The notes below the pieces were generated by a model that worked only from the letters and a program-made list of their open reading frames with translations, searched no databases and was not told the origin of the DNA. Positions 16,728 to 25,680 of a stretch of DNA of 64,000 bases are shown in pieces. Every line of letters begins with the position of its first letter. Positions within the stretch are counted from its first letter, which is position 1. This DNA comes from Sinorhizobium mexicanum. Lineage in GTDB: Bacteria; Pseudomonadota; Alphaproteobacteria; Rhizobiales; Rhizobiaceae. A program made the position numbers and the translations under genes. The stretch is taken from positions 149,501 to 213,500 of the forward strand of contig NZ_CP041238.1 of NCBI RefSeq assembly GCF_013488225.1, read 5' to 3'.

Positions 16728-17720
16728 ATGAACATATCGCGGCGCACGCTTTGCGCGGCGGCATTGCTGGCAGTTGCAAGCCCGCTGGGCTTCCCTGCCC
16801 TGGCAAACCCCGCCGTTCCGAAGATACGGGTGGGTGTCCTGAAGTTCGGCACGGTGAACTGGGAACTCGACACCATCAAGTACAACAAATTCGATGCGGC
16901 CAACGGCATCGACCTGGAGGTCGTCTATTTCGCCGGGGAGGACGCCACCAACGTGGCGATGCTTGCGGGCGACCTGGACGTCATCGTTTCCGACTGGTTG
17001 TGGGTGTCGCGCCAGCGTTCGCAGGGCGAGGACCTCACGCTCGCACCCTACTCGACCGCCGTTGGCGCCATCATGGTCAAGGAGGACGCGCTAATTCGCG
17101 CCATCCCCGACCTCGTTGGGAAGAAAATCGGTGTGACCGGTGGTTCGCTCGACAAGAGCTGGCTTCTAATCCAGGGGCTTGCGCGGCGTGACCACAAGAT
17201 AGATCTGACCAAGGAGAGCGAGATTGTTTTCGGCGCCCCGCCATTGCTGTCGGAAAAGGCCGTCTCCGGCGAGCTCGATGCGGTCTTGAATTTTTGGCAT
17301 TTCTGCGCGCGGCTTGAAGCAAACGGCTTCCGCCGCCTGATTGGCGCCGACGATGCGGCGAGGGCGCTTGGGGCGTCGGGCCCGGTCTCGGCCTTGGGAT
17401 ATGTATTCCACGACAAATGGGCGAACGAAAACCCGGATGTGGCGATGAACTTTATCAAGGCAAGCGCGCAGGCCAAGAAACTTCTGGCTCAATCCGACGC
17501 CGAATGGCAGCGTCTGGCGCCTGTCGTGCGAGCCGAGGGCAGGGAACTCGAGGTGCTGCGTGATCGCTATCGTGAAGGCATTCCGAACCGGCCTCTCGCC
17601 GAAGAGGAAAGCGATGCCGCCAAGCTATATGACCTCCTTGCAGAACTGGGTGGCGAAAAGCTCGTCGGCGAGGCGCGCCACATGGCTCCAGGGACCTTCT
17701 GGGCTGCATTGAAGACATGA
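16728..17720 (+). CDS. ABC transporter substrate-binding protein (NMT1/SsuA/TauA-like)
   Basis: A 330-residue exported protein. The N-terminus ISRRTLCAAALL with two arginines allows Sec, or possibly Tat, export; cleavage is likely near ALA-NP. The mature part follows the nitrate/sulfonate/taurine-binding fold (IRVGVLKFGTVNWELDTIKY, LAGDLDVIVSDWLWVSRQR, a GASGPVSALGYVFHDKW block). The permease start overlaps its stop (ATGA), and an ATPase follows. This three-gene importer recurs in PQQ/XoxF clusters. The ligand is unknown, and lanthanide- or cofactor-related uptake has not been shown. Confidence 0.85.
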   Translation: MNISRRTLCAAALLAVASPLGFPALANPAVPKIRVGVLKFGTVNWELDTIKYNKFDAANGIDLEVVYFAGEDATNVAMLAGDLDVIVSDWLWVSRQRSQGEDLTLAPYSTAVGAIMVKEDALIRAIPDLVGKKIGVTGGSLDKSWLLIQGLARRDHKIDLTKESEIVFGAPPLLSEKAVSGELDAVLNFWHFCARLEANGFRRLIGADDAARALGASGPVSALGYVFHDKWANENPDVAMNFIKASAQAKKLLAQSDAEWQRLAPVVRAEGRELEVLRDRYREGIPNRPLAEEESDAAKLYDLLAELGGEKLVGEARHMAPGTFWAALKT

Positions 17721-18544
17721 TGGCAGCCTTCGGATCGGAAAAAGGTGCACCCGCAAGCCGGCGCAGGCGCACGGTCCCTCGCGGGATCGGCAGCATCCTG
17801 CCTGCGGTGACGGCCGTGGCATCGCTCCTCGGATTGTGCCTGCTCTGGAGCCTCGCGGCCGAGATCTGGCCGAGCCGGGCGTTTCCGCCGCCGCTCGAGG
17901 TCTGGCGGGTGCTTCTCAAGGAGGCGGCGAGCGGCGAGCTTGGCTATCACCTGGCGATGACGCTTTGGCGGGTCGCAGCCGCCTACGTCGTCGCCATGGT
18001 TGTCGGGTCAGTCATCGGTGTCCTGCTCGGCACGCACCGGCGGGCGGATTCCTTCTTCAATCCATGGCTTGTCCTTTTTCTCAACCTCCCGGCCCTGGTC
18101 GTTATCGTGCTCGCCTACATCTGGTTCGGCCTGACGGAGGCTGCCGCGATCGGCGCGGTCGCGATTAACAAGATACCCAATGTCGTCGTCACGATGCGTG
18201 AGGGTGCGCGCGCGCTCGATCCCCGGTTTGCGGAAATGGCCACCGTCTACCGGCTGGGGCGGCTCGACCGTATCCGCCACGTGCTGATGCCGCAGTTACA
18301 GCCCTATTTCGCCGCCGCCTCGCGCTCCGGCATTGCGCTGATCTGGAAGATCGTGCTCGTCGTCGAGCTGCTCGGCCGCTCCAGCGGCGTCGGCTTCCAG
18401 ATCTACCTGTATTTTCAGATATTCGATGTTGCCGCCATCCTGGCCTACACGCTAGCTTTCGTGGCCATCATGCTGTTGATCGAACTCCTTCTGGTGCAGC
18501 CACTTGAACGACATGCAACCCGCTGGCGTCGCCGCCCCGCTTAA
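17717..18544 (+). CDS. ABC transporter permease (SsuC/TauC-like)
   Basis: A 275-residue inner-membrane protein with five to six hydrophobic helices. The BPD permease coupling loop reads FAEMATVYRLGRLDRIRHVLMPQLQPYF. It overlaps the binding-protein gene by 4 bases, and the ATPase gene begins inside its 3' end, so the three genes form one translationally coupled importer. Confidence 0.87.
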   Translation: MMAAFGSEKGAPASRRRRTVPRGIGSILPAVTAVASLLGLCLLWSLAAEIWPSRAFPPPLEVWRVLLKEAASGELGYHLAMTLWRVAAAYVVAMVVGSVIGVLLGTHRRADSFFNPWLVLFLNLPALVVIVLAYIWFGLTEAAAIGAVAINKIPNVVVTMREGARALDPRFAEMATVYRLGRLDRIRHVLMPQLQPYFAAASRSGIALIWKIVLVVELLGRSSGVGFQIYLYFQIFDVAAILAYTLAFVAIMLLIELLLVQPLERHATRWRRRPA

Positions 18545-19253
18545 GGTCGACATTACCGAGAAGACGTTCCGGTCGGCGGAGGGCGTTACGATTGTCGCGT
18601 TGCGCGGACTTTCCTTCGAGGTAAGGCAGGGCGAATTCGCCTGTCTGCTGGGGCCGTCCGGCTGCGGCAAGACCACAACCCTGCGGATCCTGCTGGGTCT
18701 CGATCGGCAATTTTCGGGCAACTATCAGTTGCCCGAAGGCGGCTCCAACCGCATTGCTGCGGTCTTCCAGGAGCCGGTACTGCTCCCCTGGCGGACGGTG
18801 GAGCAGAATGTCCGCCTTGCGCTGTCTCCGCACCTCCGGGACAAGGAGCTGGACTGGCTGTTCGATATACTGGGTCTTTCGGCAATGCGGTCGCTCTACC
18901 CTTCGGAGCTTTCGCTCGGCCTTGCGCGCCGCGCCGCCCTGGCACGGGCCTTCGCGACCGAGCCTGCCATTCTTCTTCTGGACGAGCCTTTCACCTCGCT
19001 CGATGAACGCACCGCCGACAGATTGCGCCGGCTCCTGATGACGGTGTGGGCGGCGCGGCCAACCACCGCGCTGATGGTGACCCATAATCTGCGCGAGGCC
19101 CTCCTGCTTGCCGATCGCATCATCGTTCTCTCACCGCGCCCGGCGCAGGTGCTCGGTATCTTCGAGTTAGACCTCTCGCGCCATTTGCGCGACGCGCCGG
19201 CGCTCAACAACCTCGTTTCGGATTTTCACAAGCGGTTTCCGGACGTCGGTTGA
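18513..19253 (+). CDS. ABC transporter ATP-binding protein (SsuB/TauB-like) with degenerate signature motif
   Basis: An ATPase of about 246 residues. Walker A LGPSGCGKTTTL is at about 48-59; the Q-loop EPVLLPWRTVEQN and Walker B ILLLDEPFTSLDER are intact. The helical-domain signature, normally LSGGMRQR, reads LSLGLARRAALARA, so the glycine pair is not kept. The ATG at 18513 is used; an in-frame TTG lies at 18504. Both starts lie inside the permease gene. It should power the SsuABC-like importer, but ATP-site composition may be unusual. Confidence 0.85.
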   Translation: MQPAGVAAPLKVDITEKTFRSAEGVTIVALRGLSFEVRQGEFACLLGPSGCGKTTTLRILLGLDRQFSGNYQLPEGGSNRIAAVFQEPVLLPWRTVEQNVRLALSPHLRDKELDWLFDILGLSAMRSLYPSELSLGLARRAALARAFATEPAILLLDEPFTSLDERTADRLRRLLMTVWAARPTTALMVTHNLREALLLADRIIVLSPRPAQVLGIFELDLSRHLRDAPALNNLVSDFHKRFPDVG

Positions 19254-19291
19254 TCGCGCGGCAAAACGGCCATCCGCTGATTGGCGACGGC

Positions 19292-19636
19292 TCAGAAGCA
19301 GCGGACGTCCGCTTCGGCCTGCGCGCGTCTCAGTTCGGCGATGGCGGATTTCGCCGGTGCACTCTGCCTGAACAGAGCCCCACCTTCGCCTGTCATAAGT
19401 CCCAGGCTCCGGAAGGTCTCGGCCGCCTCGTAGCGTTCGTAGGGCACGATCGAGGCGATGACGTCGATGGAACAGGAACAACTTTCGAGCGCGCCCCGTG
19501 TTTCGCCATTCGCTTTCATGCAGCCATACACATAGTCGACGATTGCAACGGTCGGATAGTTTCCGGCTGCCGATGCCGTCGCAGCACCCGTGAACGCCGC
19601 GAGAAAGGCGATCACATCCAAGTTACCGGTGGTCAC
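19292..19636 (-). CDS. Secreted cysteine-containing protein of unknown function, antisense in the XoxF island
   Basis: A 114-residue protein on the minus strand. I choose a GTG start at 19636 because GGAG lies 8 bases upstream; it then begins directly with a signal peptide (AFLAAFTGAATASA). The mature part reads YGCMKANGETRGALESCSCSID and ends VRCF, with four cysteines. No named domain is recognised, but the even cysteine number, signal peptide and place between PQQ-system genes suggest a periplasmic accessory protein. It converges on the ABC ATPase gene and diverges from xoxF. Confidence 0.7.
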   Translation of the reverse strand: MTTGNLDVIAFLAAFTGAATASAAGNYPTVAIVDYVYGCMKANGETRGALESCSCSIDVIASIVPYERYEAAETFRSLGLMTGEGGALFRQSAPAKSAIAELRRAQAEADVRCF

Positions 19637-20065
19637 GATGAAATCTCCAGGTATTGAAGCGTACACAGGACTAGGTCAGGCCGATCTGCGTGCTGTATTA
19701 TTATAGTAATTACCGCGGCGGAACAGATCTAAATCTTGTAGATATTAGTAATATATGTTTTGCACAGCAGCATTTTTTTGCTGTCGCGCCACATGCACAG
19801 CGTATATTTAATCTTGCGTTAACCGGTCTAATCGCCTATTCTGATTGATGTTTCCGGCTTCAAGCCTTGTCTCTTGGGAGCGTAAAGTCGCGTAGGTCAA
19901 GAGGACGGGCAATAACGGTGCCCTCTGCCCATCCAACTGAACCGTGAAACGCTGAAGACAGCAGATATCCCACGACAAGCACGACAGAGCTTGGGCTGGC
20001 CTTGTGGTCGCCCGAGGATTGTGATGACGCGCCTCGGGTCCACATCGACATCGGGAGGAATCCGC
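19637..20065. promoter_or_regulatory. Long divergent intergenic region upstream of xoxF
   Basis: About 430 bases without a supported gene, between the minus-strand secreted-protein gene and xoxF. The part from about 19690 to 19815 is much AT-richer than the surroundings. It holds a perfect palindrome (19742-19754) and a 6-bp stem-loop with a T-rich loop (19764-19784). It probably contains both divergent promoters. XoxF genes are controlled by lanthanides and methanol in other bacteria; which regulator acts here cannot be read from the sequence. Confidence 0.55.
19742..19754. promoter_or_regulatory. 13-base perfect palindrome in the xoxF upstream region
   Basis: ATATTA-G-TAATAT, six-base arms around one base, inside the AT-rich block. 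This could be an operator for a dimeric regulator, but AT-rich palindromes also arise by chance. Confidence 0.35.
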
Positions 20066-21970
20066 ATGCGCATACTCCGAAAACTATGTCTGCCGATGAC
20101 CGCCGCTGGAATTTTGACGGCGGCCCTTGCCGGAAATGCGTTCGCCAATGACGAACTGGCGAAACTGGCGTCCGACGCGAAGAACTGGGCGATGCCCACC
20201 GGCGACTATGCAAACACCCGCTATTCGAAACTGAACCAGATCAACAAGGACAACGTCAAAAACCTTCAGGTCAAATGGACGTTCTCCACTGGCGTATTGC
20301 GCGGCCATGAAGGCGGCCCGCTCGTGATTGGCGATGTGATGTACGTCCATGCGCCGTTCCCGAATACCGTCTATGCGCTTGATCTCAAGAACGACGGGAA
20401 GATCCTCTGGAAATACGAGCCAAAGCAGGATTCGAGCGTCATTCCGATCATGTGCTGCGACACGGTCAACCGCGGTCCGGCCTACGGTGACGGCAAGATC
20501 ATCCTGTACCAGGCCGACACGATGGTCACGGCGCTCGACGCCAAGACCGGCAAGGTCGCCTGGCAAGCCCAGAATGGCGAGAAAATCGACGGGAGCCTGG
20601 CCGAGTCCGGCACCTCCGCTCCCATGATCGTCAAGGACAAAGTAATCGTTGGCATATCGGGTGCCGAATTCGGCGTCCGCGGCCATATCACCGCCTACAA
20701 TCTCAGCGATGGCAAGCGCGTGTGGCGGGCCTATTCCACGGGTCCTGATTCGGAAACGCTGATTGATCCGGAGAAGACCACCCATCTCGGCAAGCCTGTA
20801 GGCAAGGACTCCGGGATGAACACCTGGGAAGGCGAGCAGTGGAAGACCGGCGGCGGTACGACATGGGGGTGGTACGCCTATGATCCAAAGCTCAACCTGA
20901 TCTACTACGGTACGGGGAACCCCTCGACCTGGAACCCCAACCAGAGACCCGGCGACAACCGCTGGTCGATGACGCTCATGGCGCGTGACGTCGATACGGG
21001 GGAAGCCAAGTGGCTTTACCAGATGACCCCGCACGACGAATGGGACTTTGACGGCGTCAACGAGAACATTCTCGTCGACGGCATGCAGATCAACGGTCAA
21101 CCGCGCGACGTCGTTGTGCATTTTGACCGCAACGGCTTCGCCTATACCCTGGACCGTGCAACGGGTGAGCTTCTGGTTGCCAAGAAGTACGATCCGACGG
21201 TGAACTGGGCGACCGAGGTCGTGATGGATCCCAAGAGCGAACAGTACGGGCGTCCGCAAGTTGTGAAAGAGTTCTCTACCGAATACAACGGCGAGGACGT
21301 TAACACCAAGGGTGTTTGCCCGGCAGCACTTGGAACCAAGGACCAGCAACCGGCAAGCTATTCGCCAAAGACGAAACTGTTCTACGTGCCGACCAACCAT
21401 GTCTGCATGGACTACGAGCCGTACAAGGTGGGTTACACGGCCGGTCAGCCCTATGTGGGCGCGACCGTGACCATGTACCCCACACCCAAGAGCCACGGCG
21501 GCATGGGTAATTTCATTGCCTGGGACGCGGCCAAGGGTGAGATCGTCTGGTCGAAGCCGGAGCAGTTCTCGGTGTGGTCAGGTGCGCTCGCGACTGAAGG
21601 CGACGTCATCTTTTATGGCACGCTCGAAGGCTACATCAAGGCGGTGGATACGGCGGGAAATGAACTCTACAAGTTCAAGACACCCTCCGGCATCATCGGC
21701 AACATCAACACCTTCGAACATGACGGCAAGCAGTACATTGCAGTTCTGTCGGGTGTTGGCGGCTGGGCCGGCATCGGACTCGCCGGCGGCCTTCTCGGGG
21801 CCGAAGGTGCAGCAGAGTGGCAACAGGCGGTGGCCGGCGAGAAAGCTCCGACCGACGAAAGCCAAAGCATCTCCACGGCAGGTCTGGGTGCAGTCGGCGG
21901 CTATGCTGGCCTGGCGAACTACACGACGCTCGGCGGGCAGCTGACCGTCTTCGGTCTTCCGGACCAATGA
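20066..21970 (+). CDS. xoxF: Lanthanide-dependent PQQ methanol dehydrogenase
   Basis: A 634-residue periplasmic quinoprotein with a signal peptide (about 1-27, ending NAFA). It has the eight-bladed PQQ propeller fold and the vicinal disulfide Cys130-Cys131 ([10 protein letters not shown]) that packs on PQQ. The catalytic Asp327 is followed two residues later by Asp329 (WDFDGVNEN). This extra Asp marks lanthanide-binding XoxF enzymes; calcium MxaF has Ala there. It oxidises methanol, and probably formaldehyde and other short alcohols, passing electrons to a cytochrome c. The ATG at 20066 follows GGGAGG. The next genes give a cytochrome and a XoxJ-like protein, completing the electron path. Confidence 0.95.
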   Translation: MRILRKLCLPMTAAGILTAALAGNAFANDELAKLASDAKNWAMPTGDYANTRYSKLNQINKDNVKNLQVKWTFSTGVLRGHEGGPLVIGDVMYVHAPFPNTVYALDLKNDGKILWKYEPKQDSSVIPIMCCDTVNRGPAYGDGKIILYQADTMVTALDAKTGKVAWQAQNGEKIDGSLAESGTSAPMIVKDKVIVGISGAEFGVRGHITAYNLSDGKRVWRAYSTGPDSETLIDPEKTTHLGKPVGKDSGMNTWEGEQWKTGGGTTWGWYAYDPKLNLIYYGTGNPSTWNPNQRPGDNRWSMTLMARDVDTGEAKWLYQMTPHDEWDFDGVNENILVDGMQINGQPRDVVVHFDRNGFAYTLDRATGELLVAKKYDPTVNWATEVVMDPKSEQYGRPQVVKEFSTEYNGEDVNTKGVCPAALGTKDQQPASYSPKTKLFYVPTNHVCMDYEPYKVGYTAGQPYVGATVTMYPTPKSHGGMGNFIAWDAAKGEIVWSKPEQFSVWSGALATEGDVIFYGTLEGYIKAVDTAGNELYKFKTPSGIIGNINTFEHDGKQYIAVLSGVGGWAGIGLAGGLLGAEGAAEWQQAVAGEKAPTDESQSISTAGLGAVGGYAGLANYTTLGGQLTVFGLPDQ

Positions 21971-21986
21971 CCTGTTTTGCAGTGGT

Positions 21987-22011
21987 GGGGCGGTGCCTGT
22001 GGCGCCGCCCC
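21987..22011 (+). promoter_or_regulatory. Strong stem-loop between xoxF and the cytochrome gene
   Basis: Arms 21987-21997 and 22001-22011 form an 11-base-pair GC-rich stem (one G-U) with a 3-base loop. No T-run follows, and the next gene begins 86 bases later, so it looks like an mRNA-protecting or partially terminating hairpin that would let xoxF be expressed well above the cytochrome. Function inferred. Confidence 0.65.
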
Positions 22012-22096
22012 ATCAGATGCCGGCCGCCCGAGGCAACGACCGCCGGGCGGTCCGGATCCCCGTTCGTTCCGGTTTTCCCAAAGCGTGGAGTTGTTG

Positions 22097-22621
22097 ATGG
22101 TTTCCCGTAATGCAGTTCTGGCGCTCGGCGCCGTGTTCCCGCTCTTGATCCCCGGAAATGTTACAGCGGCTGACGACAAGGAAAAAGCCGCAGCAGTCAA
22201 AGAAGAAGACGGCAAATACTTCGATGCCGAGGGAAACCCGACATTCAAGTTTCAGAGCGACGGAACGGTCGATTGGTACACCTTCAGTGGCTACCGGCGC
22301 TATCACTCCGACTGTCATGTCTGTCACGGTCCTGATGGGATGGGCTCGAGCTATGCACCCGCCCTGGCCACAAGCTTGAAGAACATGGATTATTCCACTT
22401 TCCTCTCGATCGTTGCGGAGGGACGCAAGAACGTCGGCGGCGGCAAGGAAAACGTCATGCCGGCATTCGGCGACAACAAGAACGTCTATTGCTACCTCGA
22501 CGACATCTACGTCTACCTGCGCGCCCGCGCCGTCGGCGCCGCGCCCCGAGGTCGTCCGCCCAAGAAGGCCGATAAGCCCGAAGCGGCAAAGGCCTACGAG
22601 TCGTCCTGCATGGGTGAATGA
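22097..22621 (+). CDS. Periplasmic c-type cytochrome, methanol-metabolism-related (four-cysteine type)
   Basis: A 174-residue exported protein (signal peptide to about TAA). It has one heme-binding motif CHVCH (Cys73, Cys76, His77) and two further cysteines, one in NVYCYLDD and one in SSCMGE near the end. The pattern matches the four-cysteine cytochrome group found next to methanol dehydrogenases. A Met in NVMPAFGDN may be the sixth iron ligand. It probably accepts electrons from XoxF. The ATG at 22097 follows GGAG. The stop overlaps the next gene by 4 bases. Confidence 0.88.
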   Translation: MVSRNAVLALGAVFPLLIPGNVTAADDKEKAAAVKEEDGKYFDAEGNPTFKFQSDGTVDWYTFSGYRRYHSDCHVCHGPDGMGSSYAPALATSLKNMDYSTFLSIVAEGRKNVGGGKENVMPAFGDNKNVYCYLDDIYVYLRARAVGAAPRGRPPKKADKPEAAKAYESSCMGE

Positions 22622-23487
22622 CCATGGCATACCGCGTCCGTCGGATCTGCAAGATAGCCCTCATCTCCACAGCGATGGCCGTCCTGACGCCGTTGCAGAC
22701 ACAATCCCAGGGCGCCGGGCTCGGGGCCGCTGGCGAACTGGTCGACCCGGACAGGCTGCGGGTCTGCGCCGACCCGTCCAATATGCCCTTCTCCGACCAG
22801 AGCGGCGAGGGATTCGAGGACAAGCTGGCAGAGATGGTCGCAACCGCGACAGGACGAAGTTCCGTCACCCATACGTGGTTCCCCTCGGTCACTGGTTTTG
22901 TGCGCAATACCCTCGGCGCCAATCGCTGCGACATCATCATGGGCTATGCCCAGGGGGACGAACTCGTCCAGAATACCAACGCCTATTATCGCTCCTCCTA
23001 CGTGCTGCTTTACAAGAGGGACGGCGACCTTGCCGGCGTCGAGACGCTGACCGATCCGAAACTTGCAGACAAGAAAATCGGCGTGGTCCAGGGAACGCCA
23101 CCCTCCGCGAACATGGCAATCGCAAAACTGATGCGCAAAGCGAAGGTCTACCCTCTCATGGTCGACACGCGGGTAGCGCCATCGATGGCGGAGGTCATGA
23201 TCAGGGACGTGCTGGCCGACGTGATCGACGCCGCCGTGGTCTGGGGCCCGATGGCAGGCTATTACGCGCGCAAGTCCGGTGCCGATCTGGCGCTCGTGCC
23301 CCTGACCAGGGAGAAGGGCGGCCAGCGCATGATCTATCGGATCACGATGGGGGTGCGGCCCTCCGACCAGCAATGGAAACGCACACTCAACGCCTTCATC
23401 AGGGACAACCAGGCGGAAATCAACAAGCTCCTGCTCTCATATGGCGTCCCGCTGCTCAATGAACACGACGAGAGGATCACGCAGTGA
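22618..23487 (+). CDS. xoxJ: XoxJ-like periplasmic binding protein, quinoprotein-dehydrogenase-associated
   Basis: A 289-residue exported protein of the type 2 periplasmic-binding fold (RVCADPSNMPFSDQSGEGFEDKLAEMVA near the start, a late KIGVVQGTPPS and DVIDAAVVWGPMAGYY). Proteins of this kind (MxaJ/XoxJ) sit next to methanol dehydrogenases and are thought to help mature or activate them; they are not transporter subunits. It is translationally coupled to the cytochrome gene (ATGA overlap). The signal peptide ends near residue 31. The symbol is by position and family. Confidence 0.85.
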   Translation: MTMAYRVRRICKIALISTAMAVLTPLQTQSQGAGLGAAGELVDPDRLRVCADPSNMPFSDQSGEGFEDKLAEMVATATGRSSVTHTWFPSVTGFVRNTLGANRCDIIMGYAQGDELVQNTNAYYRSSYVLLYKRDGDLAGVETLTDPKLADKKIGVVQGTPPSANMAIAKLMRKAKVYPLMVDTRVAPSMAEVMIRDVLADVIDAAVVWGPMAGYYARKSGADLALVPLTREKGGQRMIYRITMGVRPSDQQWKRTLNAFIRDNQAEINKLLLSYGVPLLNEHDERITQ

Positions 23488-23646
23488 TGTTCGAGTCCCT
23501 TGCGACACTGGAAATGCGGGATGCCGGAGATACCGCGGTGTCATCTGCATCCGGTGACCGCCGATGGTTGGAGGGGCTAGATCTTGTTTGGCTCATCCTG
23601 GCGACCCGGTCCATGGCGGAGGTGAGAATCAAGGGAGGATAACGAC

Positions 23647-24774
23647 ATGGACGTACGCGCCGCCGTCGCCACTGAGGCCGGCAAACCACTGCAAATCATG
23701 ACGGTTCAGCTCGAAGGGCCGAAGGCCGGCGAGGTGCTGGTCGAGGTCAAGGCGACCGGCATCTGCCACACCGATGATTTCACCCTCTCCGGCGCCGATC
23801 CGGAAGGGCTGTTCCCGGCGATCCTCGGCCACGAGGGCGCTGGCATCGTCGTCGACGTCGGCCCCGGCGTCACCTCGGTGAAGAAGGGCGACCATGTCAT
23901 TCCGCTCTATACCCCGGAATGCCGCGCCTGCCCGTCGTGCCTCAGCCGCAAGACCAATCTCTGCACCGCCATCCGCGCCACGCAAGGGCAAGGGCTGATG
24001 CCGGACGGCACCTCGCGGTTTTCGATCGGCAAGGACAAGATCCACCACTATATGGGCTGCTCGACCTTTGCCAACTTCACCGTGCTGCCGGAGATCGCCG
24101 TCGCCAAGGTCAATCCCGACGCGCCGTTCGACAAGATCTGCTACATCGGCTGCGGGGTGACCACCGGCATCGGCGCGGTGATCAACACCGCCAAGGTGGA
24201 AATGGGATCGACCGCGATCGTCTTCGGTCTCGGCGGCATCGGTCTGAACGTCATCCAGGGGCTTCGGCTTGCCGGTGCCGACATGATCATCGGCGTCGAT
24301 CTGAACAACGACAAGAAGCCCTGGGGCGAAAAATTCGGCATGACCCACTTCGTCAACCCGAAGGAGGTCGGCGACGACATCGTGCCCTATCTCGTCAACA
24401 TGACGAAGCGCGGCGCCGACCAGATCGGCGGCGCCGACTACACCTTCGACTGCACCGGCAATGTCAAGGTGATGCGCCAGGCGCTCGAGGCCTCGCATCG
24501 CGGCTGGGGCAAGTCGGTGATCATCGGGGTGGCCGGCGCCGGCCAGGAGATAGCCACCCGGCCGTTCCAGCTGGTCACCGGCCGCACCTGGATGGGTACC
24601 GCCTTTGGCGGCGTGCGCGGGCGCACCGACGTGCCGAAGATCGTCGACTGGTACATGGAGGGCAAAATCGCAATCGACCCGATGATCACCCACACGCTGC
24701 CGCTCGACGACATCAACAAGGGCTTCGAACTGATGCATTCCGGCGAGAGCATCAGGAGCGTCGTGATCTACTGA
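23647..24774 (+). CDS. frmA: S-(hydroxymethyl)glutathione dehydrogenase / class III alcohol dehydrogenase
   Basis: A 375-residue zinc medium-chain dehydrogenase. Catalytic zinc ligands appear in GICHTDDF and GHEGAGIV, the structural zinc cysteines in TPECRACPSCLSRKTNLC, and the NAD-binding turn in VFGLGGIGLNVIQG. The length and the RTWMGTAFGG segment are typical of glutathione-dependent formaldehyde dehydrogenase. In the cytoplasm it oxidises S-hydroxymethylglutathione, formed from formaldehyde made by XoxF, to S-formylglutathione. It also reduces S-nitrosoglutathione in other bacteria. GGAGG lies just upstream of the ATG. Gfa follows 93 bases later. Confidence 0.95.
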   Translation: MDVRAAVATEAGKPLQIMTVQLEGPKAGEVLVEVKATGICHTDDFTLSGADPEGLFPAILGHEGAGIVVDVGPGVTSVKKGDHVIPLYTPECRACPSCLSRKTNLCTAIRATQGQGLMPDGTSRFSIGKDKIHHYMGCSTFANFTVLPEIAVAKVNPDAPFDKICYIGCGVTTGIGAVINTAKVEMGSTAIVFGLGGIGLNVIQGLRLAGADMIIGVDLNNDKKPWGEKFGMTHFVNPKEVGDDIVPYLVNMTKRGADQIGGADYTFDCTGNVKVMRQALEASHRGWGKSVIIGVAGAGQEIATRPFQLVTGRTWMGTAFGGVRGRTDVPKIVDWYMEGKIAIDPMITHTLPLDDINKGFELMHSGESIRSVVIY

Positions 24775-24867
24775 GCGCATCGGTACGATTTAAGGGAACA
24801 CGCAGCAGGCCGGAGCGCCGCCGCATGCGAGACGGATCGGGCTTCGACACAACAGGGAGGACAAGCA

Positions 24868-25443
24868 ATGGCAAGTTCAATCAGCATTCATCCGGCGGTG
24901 GATGGCGGCATCAGACCCGCCAGCCCGGATTTTGCCGGAGGTACGCTTGTTTGTGGCTGCACGGACAGGCCGGTTAAGGTCAGGATCGAGGGCCAGATCG
25001 CCCACAATCACGCTTGCGGCTGCACCAAGTGCTGGAAGCCCAGCGGCAGCAATTTCTCCATCGTCGCCGTTGTTCCACATGATAAGGTCACCGTGCTCGA
25101 GAACGGCGACAAGCTGCAGGTGGTCGACCCGTCCGCGCTGATCCAGCGGCACGCCTGCAAGCAATGCGGCGTTCATATGTATGGACCGGTGGAGCGGGAA
25201 CATGCCTTCCAGGGGCTGGACTTCATCCACCCCGAGCGCTTCCAGGAGTCGGGCTGGGCGCCTCCGGGCTTCGCGGCTTTCGTCTCCTCGATCATCGAAT
25301 CAGGTGTCGATCCGAGCCGCATGGATGGCATTCGCGCTCGCCTGAGGGAGCTGGGGCTGGAGCCCTATGACTGCCTGTCGCCAGCCCTGATGGACTATGT
25401 TGCCACCTGGGTCGCGAAGAAATCGGGCGCGCTTCCGAGCTGA
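24868..25443 (+). CDS. gfa: S-(hydroxymethyl)glutathione synthase (glutathione-dependent formaldehyde-activating enzyme)
   Basis: A 191-residue protein of the Gfa family. Zinc-binding cysteines are seen in [19 protein letters not shown] and [12 protein letters not shown]. It is proposed to speed the joining of formaldehyde and glutathione, giving the substrate of the neighbouring dehydrogenase, though a purely glutathione-binding role has also been suggested for the family. GGGAGG precedes the ATG. Together with xoxF and frmA it completes methanol-to-formyl-glutathione conversion. An S-formylglutathione hydrolase gene was not seen in the window. Confidence 0.93.
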   Translation: MASSISIHPAVDGGIRPASPDFAGGTLVCGCTDRPVKVRIEGQIAHNHACGCTKCWKPSGSNFSIVAVVPHDKVTVLENGDKLQVVDPSALIQRHACKQCGVHMYGPVEREHAFQGLDFIHPERFQESGWAPPGFAAFVSSIIESGVDPSRMDGIRARLRELGLEPYDCLSPALMDYVATWVAKKSGALPS

Positions 25444-25467
25444 TCGCGCAGGCAGATTTGATGCGGA

Positions 25468-25499
25468 CCTGTCAGTGTCCTGACCAAGACGCTGACAGG
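25468..25499 (+). terminator. Stem-loop after gfa, likely transcript end
   Basis: Arms 25468-25479 and 25488-25499 pair over 12 bases (one G-U) with an 8-base loop, 24 bases after the gfa stop. No clear T-run follows, so it may need Rho or simply protect the 3' end. Confidence 0.5.
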
Positions 25500-25663
25500 A
25501 TGCCGTGCCGTGTAGTTTGTTGTATTGCGAGCCCAAAACTCCATTCTCATGTCGCCCCGCAGTGGCGTGTGCTGATGGCCTCTTTTGCACTTCACATCCT
25601 CTTCTTTGTGCTGAAAACGGGTTGAAGTCGGAGACCGGACGCACGATTCTTATGTCATCGGAA

Positions 25664-25679
25664 ACGTGGAGGTCCACGT
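25664..25679 (+). promoter_or_regulatory. Palindrome covering the ribosome-binding site of the Ogt gene
   Basis: ACGTGGA-GG-TCCACGT: seven-base perfect arms around GG, with the Shine-Dalgarno GGAGG (25668-25672) in the middle and the ATG at 25681. The 2-base loop is too small for a hairpin without opening some pairs, so a protein-binding palindrome is equally likely. Confidence 0.5.
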
Positions 25680-25680
25680 G

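Noticed and set aside
19764..19784. T-rich hairpin upstream of xoxF as a terminator
   Set aside because: The T-run is in the loop, not after the stem, and no gene ends just before it.
20084..21496. 470-codon minus-strand frame inside xoxF
   Set aside because: Shadow frame caused by high GC and codon bias; xoxF has clear catalytic motifs on the plus strand.
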